The notes below the pieces were generated by a model. The model was not told the origin of the DNA and did no database searches. It worked only from the letters and a program-made list of their open reading frames with translations. DNA of 64,000 bases from JBFAPK01 sp040676675 (GTDB lineage Bacteria; Actinomycetota; Actinomycetes; Mycobacteriales; Micromonosporaceae), in the NCBI RefSeq assembly GCF_040676675.1, contig NZ_JBFAPK010000001.1:372001-436000 (forward strand), written 5' to 3'. This document shows, in pieces, positions 17,847 through 28,061 of this stretch (positions within the stretch are counted from its first letter, which is position 1; each line of letters opens with the position of its first letter). The position numbers and the translations under genes are program-made.

Positions 17847-17913
17847 GCCGCCCTGTAGGCGCCAGTCGCTTCAGTCGCTGCGCTCCTTCCGCTTGGTGGC
17901 GCCTGCGGGCGGC
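17847..17913 (-). terminator. long imperfect inverted repeat after the BNR lipoprotein gene
   Basis: GCCGCCC...GGCGCCA (17847-17864) is complementary to TGGCGCC...GGGCGGC (17897-17913), with a small bulge (TGTA against TGC). It lies 34-100 bases past the stop of the lipoprotein gene on the minus strand and upstream of the clpB promoter region, and would insulate the two. Confidence 0.5.
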
Positions 17914-17946
17914 GGCGCGACTCGCACGCTCCCTCCGCTTATCCAG

Positions 17947-19170
17947 CTAGTTGGCGAGTAGGAGGACTCTGATCCAGCGGCGGTCGAGGTAGCGGCCCGG
18001 GCCGAGCCAGCCGCCGCCCGAGGACGCCGGGCCGAAGAGGGTGCCGTCGTCCAGGCGGCGCAGGCCGGCCAGGTCTCCGGGCCAGTCCGTCGGCTGGTAG
18101 GCACCGCCCGACACCAGCCCGGTGCCCTCGGGTGTGGTCACCGCCAGCGTCCAGCCGCCCAGGGCGACGAGCGAGGTGAACCTCGCCGGATGCCCGGTCG
18201 CCGGCACCGGTTCCCACCGCCCGGCGGCGTACCACCAGAGGTACGGGAAGTCCAGCCGGCCCTGGCGGTAACCGACGAGCCAGGCGTCCCCGTCGGCGGC
18301 GACCAGCGGCCGTACCATCGCCAACTCCTCGCCGGGCGCGGGCGCCGGATCTCCGCCCGGGACGGGCACCGCCGGGCGCGCCCAGGTCCGCCCGGCGTCC
18401 CGGGAGACCGCCCCGTACGGCCGGCCGTCCCGGAAACCGGCCGCGACCAGGTGCTCGCCGGCGTACGCGACGTCGCCGAGGCCGGGCAGTTCGGGCTGGG
18501 CCGGCACCGGTCGGGACGACCCGCCGGTCCACTCCACCACCCTCGGTACCGGATCACCGTCGCAGCAGACCTGGAACCGCCCCAGCAGGCGGCGGTACGC
18601 GGCCGGCGGGTCCGGCGTGATCGGCAGGTGGGTGAAGCTCCGCCCCCGGTCGCCGGAGGCGTACCAGCCGTGCGGTTCGGCGAGCAGCAACAGTTCGGTG
18701 CCGGCGGCGTAGAGCTGCGGGCTGCGGGAGACCGGTCGCGGGTGGCGCAGCGGCTGCCAGGACCTACCCCCGTCGGCGGTGGCGAAGAGCAGCGCCGCGC
18801 ACTCCGGATCGCGTCCGCCCGGGGGCTCCGCCGGCTCCGACCCCGCCCCGCCTCCCGTGGGCGGCGGCTCCCCGCCCGAGGGCCGCACGGGGCAGCGGGT
18901 GAAGAGGACGTACCCGTGCTCGGCGTCGACGAACTCCAGGTGCTGCTGCGCGTACCCGTCGGGCACGGTGACCCGGGCCCGCCGTACCTCGGCCGGCTCC
19001 GCCGGCACCGGCCGCGACGCGACCGGTGGCGGCGCGACCGGTGGCGGCGCGACGGCCGTGTGCCGCGGCGGTGGCTGGCGGATGTCGCCGACGTCGCAAC
19101 CCGCCAGCAGGGCGGCGGACGCGGCCAGCACCGCTAGCGGAGGCGTCAGGCTCCGGGCTCCCTCACTCAC
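17947..19170 (-). CDS. BNR/Asp-box repeat lipoprotein (sialidase-like propeller)
   Basis: About 407 residues from GTG 19170. The N-terminus is a lipoprotein signal ending in the lipobox LLAGC, so the mature protein should be lipid-anchored outside the membrane, after a Pro/Val-rich linker (about 35-60). The rest contains several Asp-box-like turns: DGGRSWQPL, GDRGRSFTHL and RDAGRTWARP. These are typical of BNR-repeat beta-propellers such as sialidases and photosystem assembly factors. No sialidase catalytic set (Arg triad, FRIP) was seen, so enzymatic activity is doubtful. An ATG 16 codons upstream is an alternative start. Divergent from khtT by 79 bp. Confidence 0.75.
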   Translation of the reverse strand: MSEGARSLTPPLAVLAASAALLAGCDVGDIRQPPPRHTAVAPPPVAPPPVASRPVPAEPAEVRRARVTVPDGYAQQHLEFVDAEHGYVLFTRCPVRPSGGEPPPTGGGAGSEPAEPPGGRDPECAALLFATADGGRSWQPLRHPRPVSRSPQLYAAGTELLLLAEPHGWYASGDRGRSFTHLPITPDPPAAYRRLLGRFQVCCDGDPVPRVVEWTGGSSRPVPAQPELPGLGDVAYAGEHLVAAGFRDGRPYGAVSRDAGRTWARPAVPVPGGDPAPAPGEELAMVRPLVAADGDAWLVGYRQGRLDFPYLWWYAAGRWEPVPATGHPARFTSLVALGGWTLAVTTPEGTGLVSGGAYQPTDWPGDLAGLRRLDDGTLFGPASSGGGWLGPGRYLDRRWIRVLLLAN

Positions 19171-19249
19171 GGTATTGCCGAGCGTCCGGAGGGGCGCCCG
19201 GTTCCCCGGCCATCCCATCGGATCGTCACCGGCCGGTAACCTGGCCGCC

Positions 19250-19750
19250 GTGCGAGTACGCGTGGAACAGACAGCCCTGCCGGGGATCGGCGTCCGTCAC
19301 GACCTCGTGACGGCGTCCGGCCGCCGGGTCGGCGTGGTCACTCATCGCAATGGCCGACGCGACCTGGTTCTCTACGACGACGACGATCCAGATGCGGGTG
19401 ACGTGGACATTCCCCTGACCGACGACGAGGCCGAGGCGCTCGCCGACATTCTCGGTGCCTCCCTGATGCTCGGCCAGCTCAGCGGGTTGCGGCAGCAGGC
19501 CGCCGGGCTGCTCACCGAGCAGATCTCCATTCCGGCGAGTTCGCCGTACGTGGGCCGCAGGCTGGGCGACACGAGGGCTCGTACCCGGACCAGCGCCTCG
19601 ATCGTGGCGGTGCTCCGCGAGCGTGAGGTGATCGCCTCGCCCGATCCGACGTTCCGTTTCGAGGCCGGCGACGTGGTGGTCGTGGTCGGTACCCGACAGG
19701 GCCTCGACGGCGTCAGCAAGATCCTTGCCCACGACGACCCGGACGGCTGA
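19250..19750 (+). CDS. khtT: KhtT-like regulatory subunit of a K+/H+ antiporter
   Basis: 166 residues, essentially the length of Bacillus KhtT. The N-terminal domain (VEQTALPGIGVRHDLVTASGRRV) is KhtT-like. The C-terminal half (VGRRLGDTRARTRTSASIVAVLR ... FEAGDVVVVVGT) is an RCK_C/TrkA_C domain, a cytosolic dimer that binds a nucleotide such as c-di-AMP in characterised homologues. GTG start. The antiporter gene begins 7 bp after the stop, confirming the two-component arrangement. The symbol is used by similarity of arrangement and motif; the ion is inferred. Confidence 0.85.
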   Translation: MRVRVEQTALPGIGVRHDLVTASGRRVGVVTHRNGRRDLVLYDDDDPDAGDVDIPLTDDEAEALADILGASLMLGQLSGLRQQAAGLLTEQISIPASSPYVGRRLGDTRARTRTSASIVAVLREREVIASPDPTFRFEAGDVVVVVGTRQGLDGVSKILAHDDPDG

Positions 19751-19757
19751 TCCCTAT

Positions 19758-20963
19758 ATGCACGCACAGACGGTCCTGCTCATCGAGGTCGGCGCCCTGC
19801 TGTTCGCCCTCGGACTCCTCGGTCGGCTCAGCCGGCGGATCGGGCTCTCGCCGATCCCGCTCTACCTCCTCGCCGGGCTCGCGTTCGGGCACGGCGGTCT
19901 GCTTCCGCTGTCGGCGAGCGAAGAGTTCTTCGCCGTGGGCGCCGAGATCGGCGTCATCCTCCTGCTGGTCATGCTCGGCCTCGAATACACGGCCAGCGAA
20001 CTCGTCGGGAACCTGCGCTCGGCCGCCCCGGCCGGGCTGGTCGACGGGCTGCTCAACGCGTTGCCCGGAGCGATCTTCGGCTTACTGCTGGGCTGGGGCT
20101 GGGTCGCCGCCATCGTGCTGGCCGGCATCACCTGGGTCTCCTCCTCGGGCGTGATCGCCAAGGTGATCGCCGATCTGGGCCGGCTCGGTAACCGCGAGAC
20201 CCCGGTCATCCTCTCCGTACTGGTCATCGAGGACCTGGCGATGGCCCTGTACCTGCCGCTCGTCACCGCCGTACTGGCCGGCAGCGGGCTGGTCGAGGGC
20301 GGGCTCGCGCTGGTGATCGCCGTCGGTACGGTCGTGCTGGTGCTGGTCCTGGCGGTCCGGTACGGCAGGGTGATCTCCTCACTGGTCTCGGCGCGGGACC
20401 CGGAGGCGCTGCTGCTCGGCGTGCTCGGGCTGACCCTGCTGGTCGCGGGCGTCGCCAACAAGCTGGGCGTCTCGGCGGCGGTCGGCGCGTTCCTCGTCGG
20501 CATCGCGCTCTCCGGACCGGTGGCCCACCACGCCACCGAACTGCTCTCCCCGCTGCGCGATCTCTTCGCCGCGGTCTTCTTCGTCTTCTTCGGGCTCGCC
20601 ACCGACCCGGCGCAGATGCCGCCGGTGCTGCTACCCGCGCTGGGGCTCGCGGTGGTGACCATGGCCACGAAGGTCCTCACCGGCTACATCGCGGCGAAGC
20701 GGGCGGGCATCGCGCTGCCCGGCCGCTGGCGGGCCGGGCTCGGGCTGATGCCGCGCGGCGAGTTCTCCATCGTCATCGCCGGGCTGGCGGTGGTCACGCC
20801 CGGCATCGAGCCGAGGTTGGCGCCGCTCGCCACCGCGTACGTGCTGATCACCGTGGTCTCCGGGCCGATGCTCGCGCGACTGCCCGACACCGCCTGGTTC
20901 AAGGCGTGGCTGCGGCGGCAGGCGACGGCCCGACGGGCCGCACCGGTGCCGACCGGCGACTGA
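19758..20963 (+). CDS. khtU: KhtU/KefB-like cation:proton antiporter
   Basis: 401 residues with about 12 membrane helices and no C-terminal RCK domain, as expected when the regulatory domain is on a separate KhtT subunit. CPA2 signatures are present: helix-5 region LLVMLGLEYTASEL, the TWVSSSGVIAKVIADLGR segment and VLVIEDLAMAL with the acidic residue of the transport site, and AFFVFFGLATDP. Likely role: K+ efflux in exchange for protons under pH or osmotic stress. ATG at 19758, just after khtT. A bidirectional terminator follows at 20975-21018. Confidence 0.88.
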   Translation: MHAQTVLLIEVGALLFALGLLGRLSRRIGLSPIPLYLLAGLAFGHGGLLPLSASEEFFAVGAEIGVILLLVMLGLEYTASELVGNLRSAAPAGLVDGLLNALPGAIFGLLLGWGWVAAIVLAGITWVSSSGVIAKVIADLGRLGNRETPVILSVLVIEDLAMALYLPLVTAVLAGSGLVEGGLALVIAVGTVVLVLVLAVRYGRVISSLVSARDPEALLLGVLGLTLLVAGVANKLGVSAAVGAFLVGIALSGPVAHHATELLSPLRDLFAAVFFVFFGLATDPAQMPPVLLPALGLAVVTMATKVLTGYIAAKRAGIALPGRWRAGLGLMPRGEFSIVIAGLAVVTPGIEPRLAPLATAYVLITVVSGPMLARLPDTAWFKAWLRRQATARRAAPVPTGD

Positions 20964-20974
20964 GCGACTCTCCC

Positions 20975-21018
20975 CCGTCGCACCGGCGCCGCCCGGCAGT
21001 TCGGCGCCGGTGCGACGG
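20975..21018. terminator. bidirectional terminator between khtU and a convergent SDR gene
   Basis: A perfect 17-bp stem: CCGTCGCACCGGCGCCG (20975-20991) pairs with CGGCGCCGGTGCGACGG (21002-21018) around a 10-base loop. Both flanking genes end towards it. No T tract. Confidence 0.8.
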
Positions 21019-21077
21019 CCGGGCGCGGCCCGGTGCGATCGAGTCCGGCCCGGCGCCGTCCCGGACCGCGCCCGGCA

Positions 21078-21944
21078 TCAGCGGGTCACCGGCTGCGGCT
21101 TGATCCCCTGGAGACCGAAGGCGGTGGCGACCAGCCGTTCCCGCAGGCCGGCGGGGAGGCGCGAGAGCACGCCGAAGAGGCGTACCCCCGACCCGGCGGC
21201 GTAGTGCCGCCGGGGGTTGGCCGCCTCGACCGCGGCGACCACGGCCTTGGCGACGAGGTCGACCGGCCCCAGCTTCTGTTTGGCTGCCGCCTCGGCGACG
21301 ACGGCCAGGTGCTCGCGATACAGCGCGGCCCGGTCCGGGGCGACGCCGGCGAGCGCGGCGCGGGCGGCCTCCTCGGCCTTGGCGAAGATCGCGGTCTGCG
21401 TCCCGCCCGGCTCCACCACGACGACCGGTACCCGCCAGCGGCGCAGTTCCAGCCGCAGGGCGTCGGAGATCGACGCGAGGGCCGCCTTGCTGGCGCCGAT
21501 CGGACCCATGAACGGAACCGCAACCCGGGCGGTCGGCGCGCTGATGTTGACGATGCGCCCGGCTCCGGCACGGAGCAGGGGCAGGAACGCCTGGGTCACG
21601 TAGACCGGACCGAAGGTGTTGACCTCGAACTGGCGCCGCAACTCGTCGGGCGGAAGCAGTTCGAGCGGCCCCTGCACGATGACCCCGGCATTGTTGATCA
21701 CCGCGTGCAGTCCCCGGGCACCCACCACCCGCCCGATCTCGTCGGCCGCGTCCGCGACGCTCGCGGGATCGGTCACGTCGACCGGCACGAGACGTACGTT
21801 GCCGAGCCCGGAAAGCGTGCCGGTGTTCCGGTGCACCCCGGCGAAGACGGTGTAGCCGGCCTCGGCGAGCCGGATCGTGGTGGCCGCGCCGATGCCGGCG
21901 GCGGCGCCGGTGATGAAGACGTTGCCCCTGCGGCTGTTGGCCAT
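21078..21944 (-). CDS. short-chain dehydrogenase/reductase with catalytic Tyr replaced
   Basis: 288 residues, SDR fold: cofactor motif TGAAAGIGAA, the NNAG motif, and the active-site region NISAPTARVAVPFMGPIGASKAAL is recognisable by alignment. At the position of the catalytic Tyr (four residues before the Lys of ASK) the codon is ATC, giving Ile; related proteins usually read PYGASK or PYSASK. The enzyme may be inactive in the usual mechanism or use another residue. RBS GGAGGG precedes the ATG. Divergent from a PadR regulator, with two PadR-type boxes between them, so it is probably the regulator's target. Confidence 0.85.
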   Translation of the reverse strand: MANSRRGNVFITGAAAGIGAATTIRLAEAGYTVFAGVHRNTGTLSGLGNVRLVPVDVTDPASVADAADEIGRVVGARGLHAVINNAGVIVQGPLELLPPDELRRQFEVNTFGPVYVTQAFLPLLRAGAGRIVNISAPTARVAVPFMGPIGASKAALASISDALRLELRRWRVPVVVVEPGGTQTAIFAKAEEAARAALAGVAPDRAALYREHLAVVAEAAAKQKLGPVDLVAKAVVAAVEAANPRRHYAAGSGVRLFGVLSRLPAGLRERLVATAFGLQGIKPQPVTR

Positions 21945-21969
21945 GCCAGCCCTCCAAATGTTGACGATG

Positions 21970-22030
21970 ACATGTCAGGACGAACAGGTGAAGGGTTGCA
22001 GGCCCGGAACTAACATGTCAAGACGAACAT
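21970..22030. promoter_or_regulatory. two PadR boxes as a 17-bp direct repeat
   Basis: ACATGTCAGGACGAACA (21970-21986) and ACATGTCAAGACGAACA (22013-22029) differ at one base and are 43 bp apart, about four helical turns. The second contains the canonical PadR operator ATGT-N8-ACAT (22015-22030); the first has ATGT-N8-ACAG. They lie between the divergent SDR and PadR genes. Confidence 0.8.
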
Positions 22031-22062
22031 GTCGCGGATGACGAACGGTGGGTGCGGGAAAG

Positions 22063-22590
22063 ATGTCGCTGAGGCACGCGCTGATCGGCCTGCTCGCGGA
22101 GGAGCCGGCGAGCGGCTGGGATCTGAGCCGCCGCTTCGAGAGCGTCCTCGGCGGGGTCTGGCCGGCCGGGCACCCGCAGATCTACCTGGAACTGCGCAGG
22201 CTGGAGCAGGACGGGCTGATCGAGGTCGAGTCGGAGGGACCCCGCCGGCGCAAGGCGTACCGGGTGACCGGCGCCGGCCTGGCCGAGGTCCGGCGCTGGC
22301 TCACCTCGGTCGAGGTCGACCACACGCTCCGGCTGGAGCCGCTGCTCCGATCGGTCTTCTTCTGGCTGATGACCCCCGAGGAACTGGCCACACACCTCGA
22401 CCGGGAGGCCGCATACTTCCACGCCCTCGCCGCCAAGTACCGCGAGTTGGCCGCCGCGAAGGACCGGGGCGAGTTCGGCCAGAGCCCGCAGACGCGGTCG
22501 CTGCGCGTGGCCGCCGAGGCCGGTGTGCGGCTCAACCAGGCGCTCGGCGAGTGGGCCGACTGGGCCAAGGGCAACCCGCCCGAGCGGTAG
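22063..22590 (+). CDS. PadR family transcriptional regulator
   Basis: 175 residues. The N-terminal winged helix matches PadR: LRHALIGLLAEEPASGWDLSRRF, then QIYLELRRLEQDGLIEVE and the wing GPRRRKAYRVT. The C-terminal half is a helical dimerisation domain of the Vir_act_alpha_C type (LEPLLRSVFFWLMTPEELATHL). ATG 22063 is chosen with GGGAAAG upstream; a GTG at 22048 is in frame. Two operator-like boxes precede it, so autorepression and control of the divergent SDR are likely. Confidence 0.9.
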   Translation: MSLRHALIGLLAEEPASGWDLSRRFESVLGGVWPAGHPQIYLELRRLEQDGLIEVESEGPRRRKAYRVTGAGLAEVRRWLTSVEVDHTLRLEPLLRSVFFWLMTPEELATHLDREAAYFHALAAKYRELAAAKDRGEFGQSPQTRSLRVAAEAGVRLNQALGEWADWAKGNPPER

Positions 22591-22697
22591 GGCGCGTTCG
22601 GGCCGTCCAGGCGGGTCGCGGGCTGACCGCACGCGGGTCGCGGGCGAGCCCTCGGTCGGGTCACGCCGCCCGGGGCGGGAGCCGCGATCCCGGCATA

Positions 22698-22711
22698 TTA
22701 CCGACCAGTAT
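22698..22711. promoter_or_regulatory. TTACCG-type palindrome in an intergenic region
   Basis: TTACCGACCAGTAT has the same form as the doubled palindrome in front of the acyl-CoA dehydrogenase gene (TTACCGATCAGTAA). It lies 108 bp after the PadR stop and 150 bp before the next start. A shared TetR-type regulator is possible but unproven. Confidence 0.35.
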
Positions 22712-22859
22712 CCCGAAGTCCCCCATAACGGCTGGATGAATGGCACTCGCGTACCCTTCCGCAGGCTGGCTGCGGCGCGCTACCGTGTCGCCGCAGCCGG
22801 TGGGGTAGGCGTGGGGGCGCCGTTGCCACCTGCAGGTGCGAGCGAAGGGTCAGCCCGGG

Positions 22860-23291
22860 GTGAGCTTGCAAGAGTCATCGTTCAAGGGGTTCGCCAACCC
22901 CGTCGATCCGTCAGCCGCCGAGCTTCGCGCCTGGGCGTACCAGCCGGACTCGGTGCCGTTGCAGTCGATGCCGCAGGACTGGGACCTGCTGGTCTCCGGC
23001 GACCGGTTGATCGTGACGTTGTTCGAACTCGCGATGGACCGCGGCTGCCCGGCCCGCCGGTTCGCGCTGCACTGCCTCTACATCTACGCGGCCGACGGCA
23101 TCCGCACGAACTTCCGGGCGCATCCGAAGCGCCGGCTGCGCAAGCTCATCGAGCAGGCCGAGGAGCTGGGCGACGAGCCGATGATGGTCTGGGCCCACAA
23201 CAGCCGCACGCTGATGGCCCGGCCCGAGCTGTTCGACTACCACGACTGGTGCGAGGGGGGCCTGGTCCGCCAGTCCCGCCGGCTCGGCTGA
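22860..23291 (+). CDS. conserved hypothetical protein
   Basis: 143 residues, soluble and mostly helical, rich in Trp, Cys and His (ALHCLYIYAADGIRTNF, MMVWAHNSRTLM, YHDWCEGGLVRQ). I recognise no domain. The composition and strong coding bias argue for a real gene. Start taken as GTG 22860, with GAAGGG about 7 bases upstream; an in-frame start eight codons earlier cannot be excluded. The gene is convergent with hspR, 39 bp apart. Its regular helical C-terminus (KRRLRKLIEQAEELG) could bind nucleic acid or protein, which is speculation. Confidence 0.7.
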   Translation: MSLQESSFKGFANPVDPSAAELRAWAYQPDSVPLQSMPQDWDLLVSGDRLIVTLFELAMDRGCPARRFALHCLYIYAADGIRTNFRAHPKRRLRKLIEQAEELGDEPMMVWAHNSRTLMARPELFDYHDWCEGGLVRQSRRLG

Positions 23292-23330
23292 CCCGCCGGC
23301 CCGGCCCCGCCCGCACGGCCGCCGCCGACG

Positions 23331-23774
23331 TCAGTCCCGACCGCTGCGGCGTGGCCGCCAGACCACCAGCGCCGTGGAGGTACGGCTGGTCGGCACCAGG
23401 TCCCGGCGCGGGAACGCCGAGATCGCCTCCAGCTCGGCGACCCGGCGCGCGGCGGCCGTCAGCTCCGCCTCCAGCTGCGCCACCCGCTGCTGCAGCTCAC
23501 CGAGGAGCTGCTCCAACCCGATGATCCGCTTGATCCCGGCCAGGTTGACTCCGTCGTCCTGGCTGAGCCGCTGCACCTCGCGCAGCAGCACCACGTCCCG
23601 GACGCTGTAGCGGCGACCGCCGCCCGCGGCGCGGCCCGGCTGGACCAGGCCGAGCCGGTCGTACTGGCGCAGCGTCTGCGGGTGCATGCCGGCCATCCGG
23701 GCGGCCACCGAGATCATCAACACCTTGGCGTCGTACGCCGGGTCGGTCGAGGAGGCGATGAACTCCTCAGCCAT
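23331..23774 (-). CDS. hspR: heat shock repressor HspR (MerR family)
   Basis: 147 residues. The MerR-type helix-turn-helix is at about 18-85: VLMISVAARMAGMHPQTLRQ, YDRLGLVQPGRAAGGGRRYS, VRDVVLLREVQRL. A coiled-coil dimerisation helix follows (LEQLLGELQQRVAQLEAEL). HspR represses the dnaK operon and clpB by binding HAIR elements with DnaK as co-repressor. It is the last gene of dnaK-grpE-dnaJ-hspR, 26 bp after dnaJ, and both expected HAIR targets are in this window. ATG start. Confidence 0.95.
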   Translation of the reverse strand: MAEEFIASSTDPAYDAKVLMISVAARMAGMHPQTLRQYDRLGLVQPGRAAGGGRRYSVRDVVLLREVQRLSQDDGVNLAGIKRIIGLEQLLGELQQRVAQLEAELTAAARRVAELEAISAFPRRDLVPTSRTSTALVVWRPRRSGRD

Positions 23775-23800
23775 CGTGGGTCACCTCCGCACAAGAGCCG

Positions 23801-25000
23801 TCAGCTGACACGACGCACGCGGGCGTCGAGATGTTCCCGGGCCGCCGGTGGAGTCTGCGCCGCGAACGTCTCCAGCGCCTCGCGGGCCTCGTCGGAGACG
23901 TGCCCCGGTACCACCACCTCGACGGTGACCAGCAGGTCGCCGGCCTGGCCGTCGCGGCGTGCCACGCCCTTGCCTCGGGCGCGCAGGGTACGGCCGCTCG
24001 GGGTGCCCGGCGGCACCCGCAGCGTGACCGCGCCGTCCAGCGTCGGGACCCGCAGGTCCGCGCCGAGCACCGCCTCGGCGAACGTGATCGGTACGGTCAG
24101 GGTCAGGTCGTCCCCGTTGCGCCCGAACAGCTCGTCGTCGCGGACCTTCACCAGGACGTACAGGTCACCCGCCGGACCGCCGCGCTCGCCGGGCTCGCCG
24201 CGCCCCGCCAGCCGGATCCGCTGCCCGTCGGCGACGCCCGCCGGGAAGCGGACGTTGAGGGTACGCGTCTTGGTGACCCCGCCGGTGCCCCGGCACTCGG
24301 GGCACTTCTCGTCCACCACCGTGCCGACGCCCTGGCACTCCCGGCACGGCTCGGAGAAGCTGAACGAGCCCTGGTTGCGGGTGACCACGCCGGCGCCGTG
24401 GCACTGCGGGCAGGCCCGGGGCTGGGTACCCGGCTTGGCCCCGTCGCCGTGGCAGGTCTCGCAGACCCCCGGCGCGCGCAGCGTGAGCGGCAGCGTCACG
24501 CCGTGCACCGCGTCGCCGAAGTCGAGCATCACCTCGGTCTCGACATCGCGGCCCCGGGCCGGGCCACGGGGCCGGGCCGCCGGACCGGCCCCGCCGCCCG
24601 AAAAGATCGAGCTGAACAGGTCCGAGAAGCCGGCACCGCCGAACCGCCGGTCACCGGCGCCGCCGGGCTGGCCGCCCATCCCGCCGAAGATGTCGGAGAC
24701 GTCGAACGGGTAGCCGCCGGGCTGCCCGCCCGCGCCCCGGGCGTTGCGCCGGAACGCGCCCGAGCCGAAGAGCGACCGCATCTCGTCGTACTCGCGGCGC
24801 TTGCGCTCGTCGGAGAGGACGTCGTACGCCTCGGAGACCGCCTTGAACCGCTCCTCGGCCTCCGCGTTGCCGGGGTTGCGGTCCGGGTGCAGTTCCCGGG
24901 CCAGCTTCCGGTACGACTTCTTGATCTCATCCGAGGAGGCGGACTTGTTCACCCCCAGTACGGCGTAAAAGTCCTTCTCCAGCCAGTCCTTGGAACTCAT
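23801..25000 (-). CDS. dnaJ: chaperone protein DnaJ (type I)
   Basis: 399 residues. The J domain covers about 9-75 with the essential HPD motif (LHPDRNP), followed by a Gly/Phe-rich linker (GGQPGGYPFDVSDIFGG). The zinc domain has four CxxCxGxG repeats (CETCHGDG, CPQCHGAG, CRECQGVG, CPECRGTG), then the substrate-binding C-terminal domains. It stimulates DnaK ATPase and delivers unfolded substrates. It lies 72 bp after grpE in the dnaK operon. Its presence next to hspR marks it as the stress-regulated dnaJ1-type copy. Confidence 0.96.
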   Translation of the reverse strand: MSSKDWLEKDFYAVLGVNKSASSDEIKKSYRKLARELHPDRNPGNAEAEERFKAVSEAYDVLSDERKRREYDEMRSLFGSGAFRRNARGAGGQPGGYPFDVSDIFGGMGGQPGGAGDRRFGGAGFSDLFSSIFSGGGAGPAARPRGPARGRDVETEVMLDFGDAVHGVTLPLTLRAPGVCETCHGDGAKPGTQPRACPQCHGAGVVTRNQGSFSFSEPCRECQGVGTVVDEKCPECRGTGGVTKTRTLNVRFPAGVADGQRIRLAGRGEPGERGGPAGDLYVLVKVRDDELFGRNGDDLTLTVPITFAEAVLGADLRVPTLDGAVTLRVPPGTPSGRTLRARGKGVARRDGQAGDLLVTVEVVVPGHVSDEAREALETFAAQTPPAAREHLDARVRRVS

Positions 25001-25072
25001 CGTCCACCCCCTTCCTCGTTGCGCGATCGAGGTGCCCCGCGCGTACGGGACACCTCGATCAGCGCGGTTGAC

Positions 25073-26014
25073 TCACTCCGGGTCGGCAACGGCGACCAGT
25101 GCCGGCCGTAGCAGCCGCTCGCCGAGCAGGTAGCCCCGCCGCATCACGTCGACGCAGGTCGGCTCGGTGACGTCGGCGGAGGTCAGGTGCGCCACCGCCT
25201 CGTGCCGGGTCGGGTCGAACGGGTCGCCCTTCTCCCCGAAGGCGGTGAGGCCCAGCTTGGTCACCACCCCGGTGAGCTGCTCGGCCACCGTGCCGAACGG
25301 CCCGACCAGGTCGCCGTGCTCGCGCGCCCGGTCCAGGTCGTCCAGGATCGGCAGCAGCGCCGCGAGCACCGAACCGGTGGTCTGCTCGGCCACCAGGCCG
25401 CGGTCCCGGTCCACCCGCTTGCGGTAGTTGGCGTACTCCGCCGACACCCGCTGCAGGTCCCGGGTCCGCTCGTCCAGCTCGGCCCGGAGCGCCTCCAGCT
25501 CCGCGCCGAGCGGCCCGGACCGGTCGGTCCGCGTACCGTCGACCGGCGCGTCCTCGGCTGGGGTGGTGTCCAGCGGCGTACCGTCGGCGGGCTCCGCCGG
25601 GGCGTCGACCACCGCGCCGGCGGCACCCTGCGGCTGGTCCAGCCGCGGCACCCGCGCCTTGCCGTCGCCGACCTCGGCCTCCGACTCGGCCTCCTCGACC
25701 ATCTCGTCCAGCACGGCGACGGTCTCGGCCGCCTGCTCGGCGGGGGTCTCGTCCGCCTCGGTGGCGGCCGGGTCGGTCACCTGGCTCTCCGCCGGCTCGA
25801 CCTGGTCGTCGGGTGCGGTGGCGGCCGGTGCGGCAGCCGCCGCCGCCTCCCCGCCGGACTCCGCGCCGGACCTGCCGCCGGTCGGGTCGATCTTGCGCTT
25901 GTCTCGGATGACGATGCGACGGTCGCTCGGGCCCTTGGCCGAGTCGCCCGGCGCGGAGCCACCCGGCGCCGACCCGGTGCTGCCCGGGTCGGCGGCTCGT
26001 GGCTGTTCCGTCAT
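25073..26014 (-). CDS. grpE: nucleotide exchange factor GrpE with long acidic N-terminal extension
   Basis: 313 residues, against about 200 for typical GrpE. The conserved core is in the last 160 residues: the long coiled coil (ELEALRAELDERTRDLQRVS), the signature YANYRKRVDRDR and the C-terminal beta domain (AVAHLTSADVTEPTCVDVMR). The first 150 residues are disordered, rich in Asp, Glu, Ala and Pro, and acidic. GrpE releases ADP from DnaK. The gene lies 45 bp after dnaK. The extension is in frame from an ATG and has normal codon bias, so it is likely translated. Confidence 0.93.
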   Translation of the reverse strand: MTEQPRAADPGSTGSAPGGSAPGDSAKGPSDRRIVIRDKRKIDPTGGRSGAESGGEAAAAAAPAATAPDDQVEPAESQVTDPAATEADETPAEQAAETVAVLDEMVEEAESEAEVGDGKARVPRLDQPQGAAGAVVDAPAEPADGTPLDTTPAEDAPVDGTRTDRSGPLGAELEALRAELDERTRDLQRVSAEYANYRKRVDRDRGLVAEQTTGSVLAALLPILDDLDRAREHGDLVGPFGTVAEQLTGVVTKLGLTAFGEKGDPFDPTRHEAVAHLTSADVTEPTCVDVMRRGYLLGERLLRPALVAVADPE

Positions 26015-26059
26015 GCGGCTACCTCGTTCCGTTCGCTCGGTGGGGGTGGCGGGAACAGG

Positions 26060-27949
<1,890 letters not shown>

Positions 27950-28014
27950 CTTCGCTTCCTCGCTTCGTTACTAGAGCAGGTGGCGGGCCCCGCCCGCGTG
28001 AGCGCCCACCACAA

Positions 28015-28061
28015 GTTGAGTGGACCGGACTCAATAGTGCCACGGTGATCGGAGACGTCAA
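28015..28061 (-). promoter_or_regulatory. dnaK operon promoter with HAIR operator
   Basis: GTTGAGT-N7-ACTCAAT (28015-28035) matches the HAIR consensus at 12 of 14 positions. On the minus strand TTGACG (28056-28061) is a good -35, and CACTAT or TATTGA at 28031-28039 would be the -10, so bound HspR would cover the core promoter. A further TTGAGT half-site lies at about 28068. Confidence 0.8.

Noticed and set aside
17947..19170. BNR lipoprotein as an active sialidase
   Set aside because: Asp-box turns are present but no catalytic Arg triad or FRIP motif was found.
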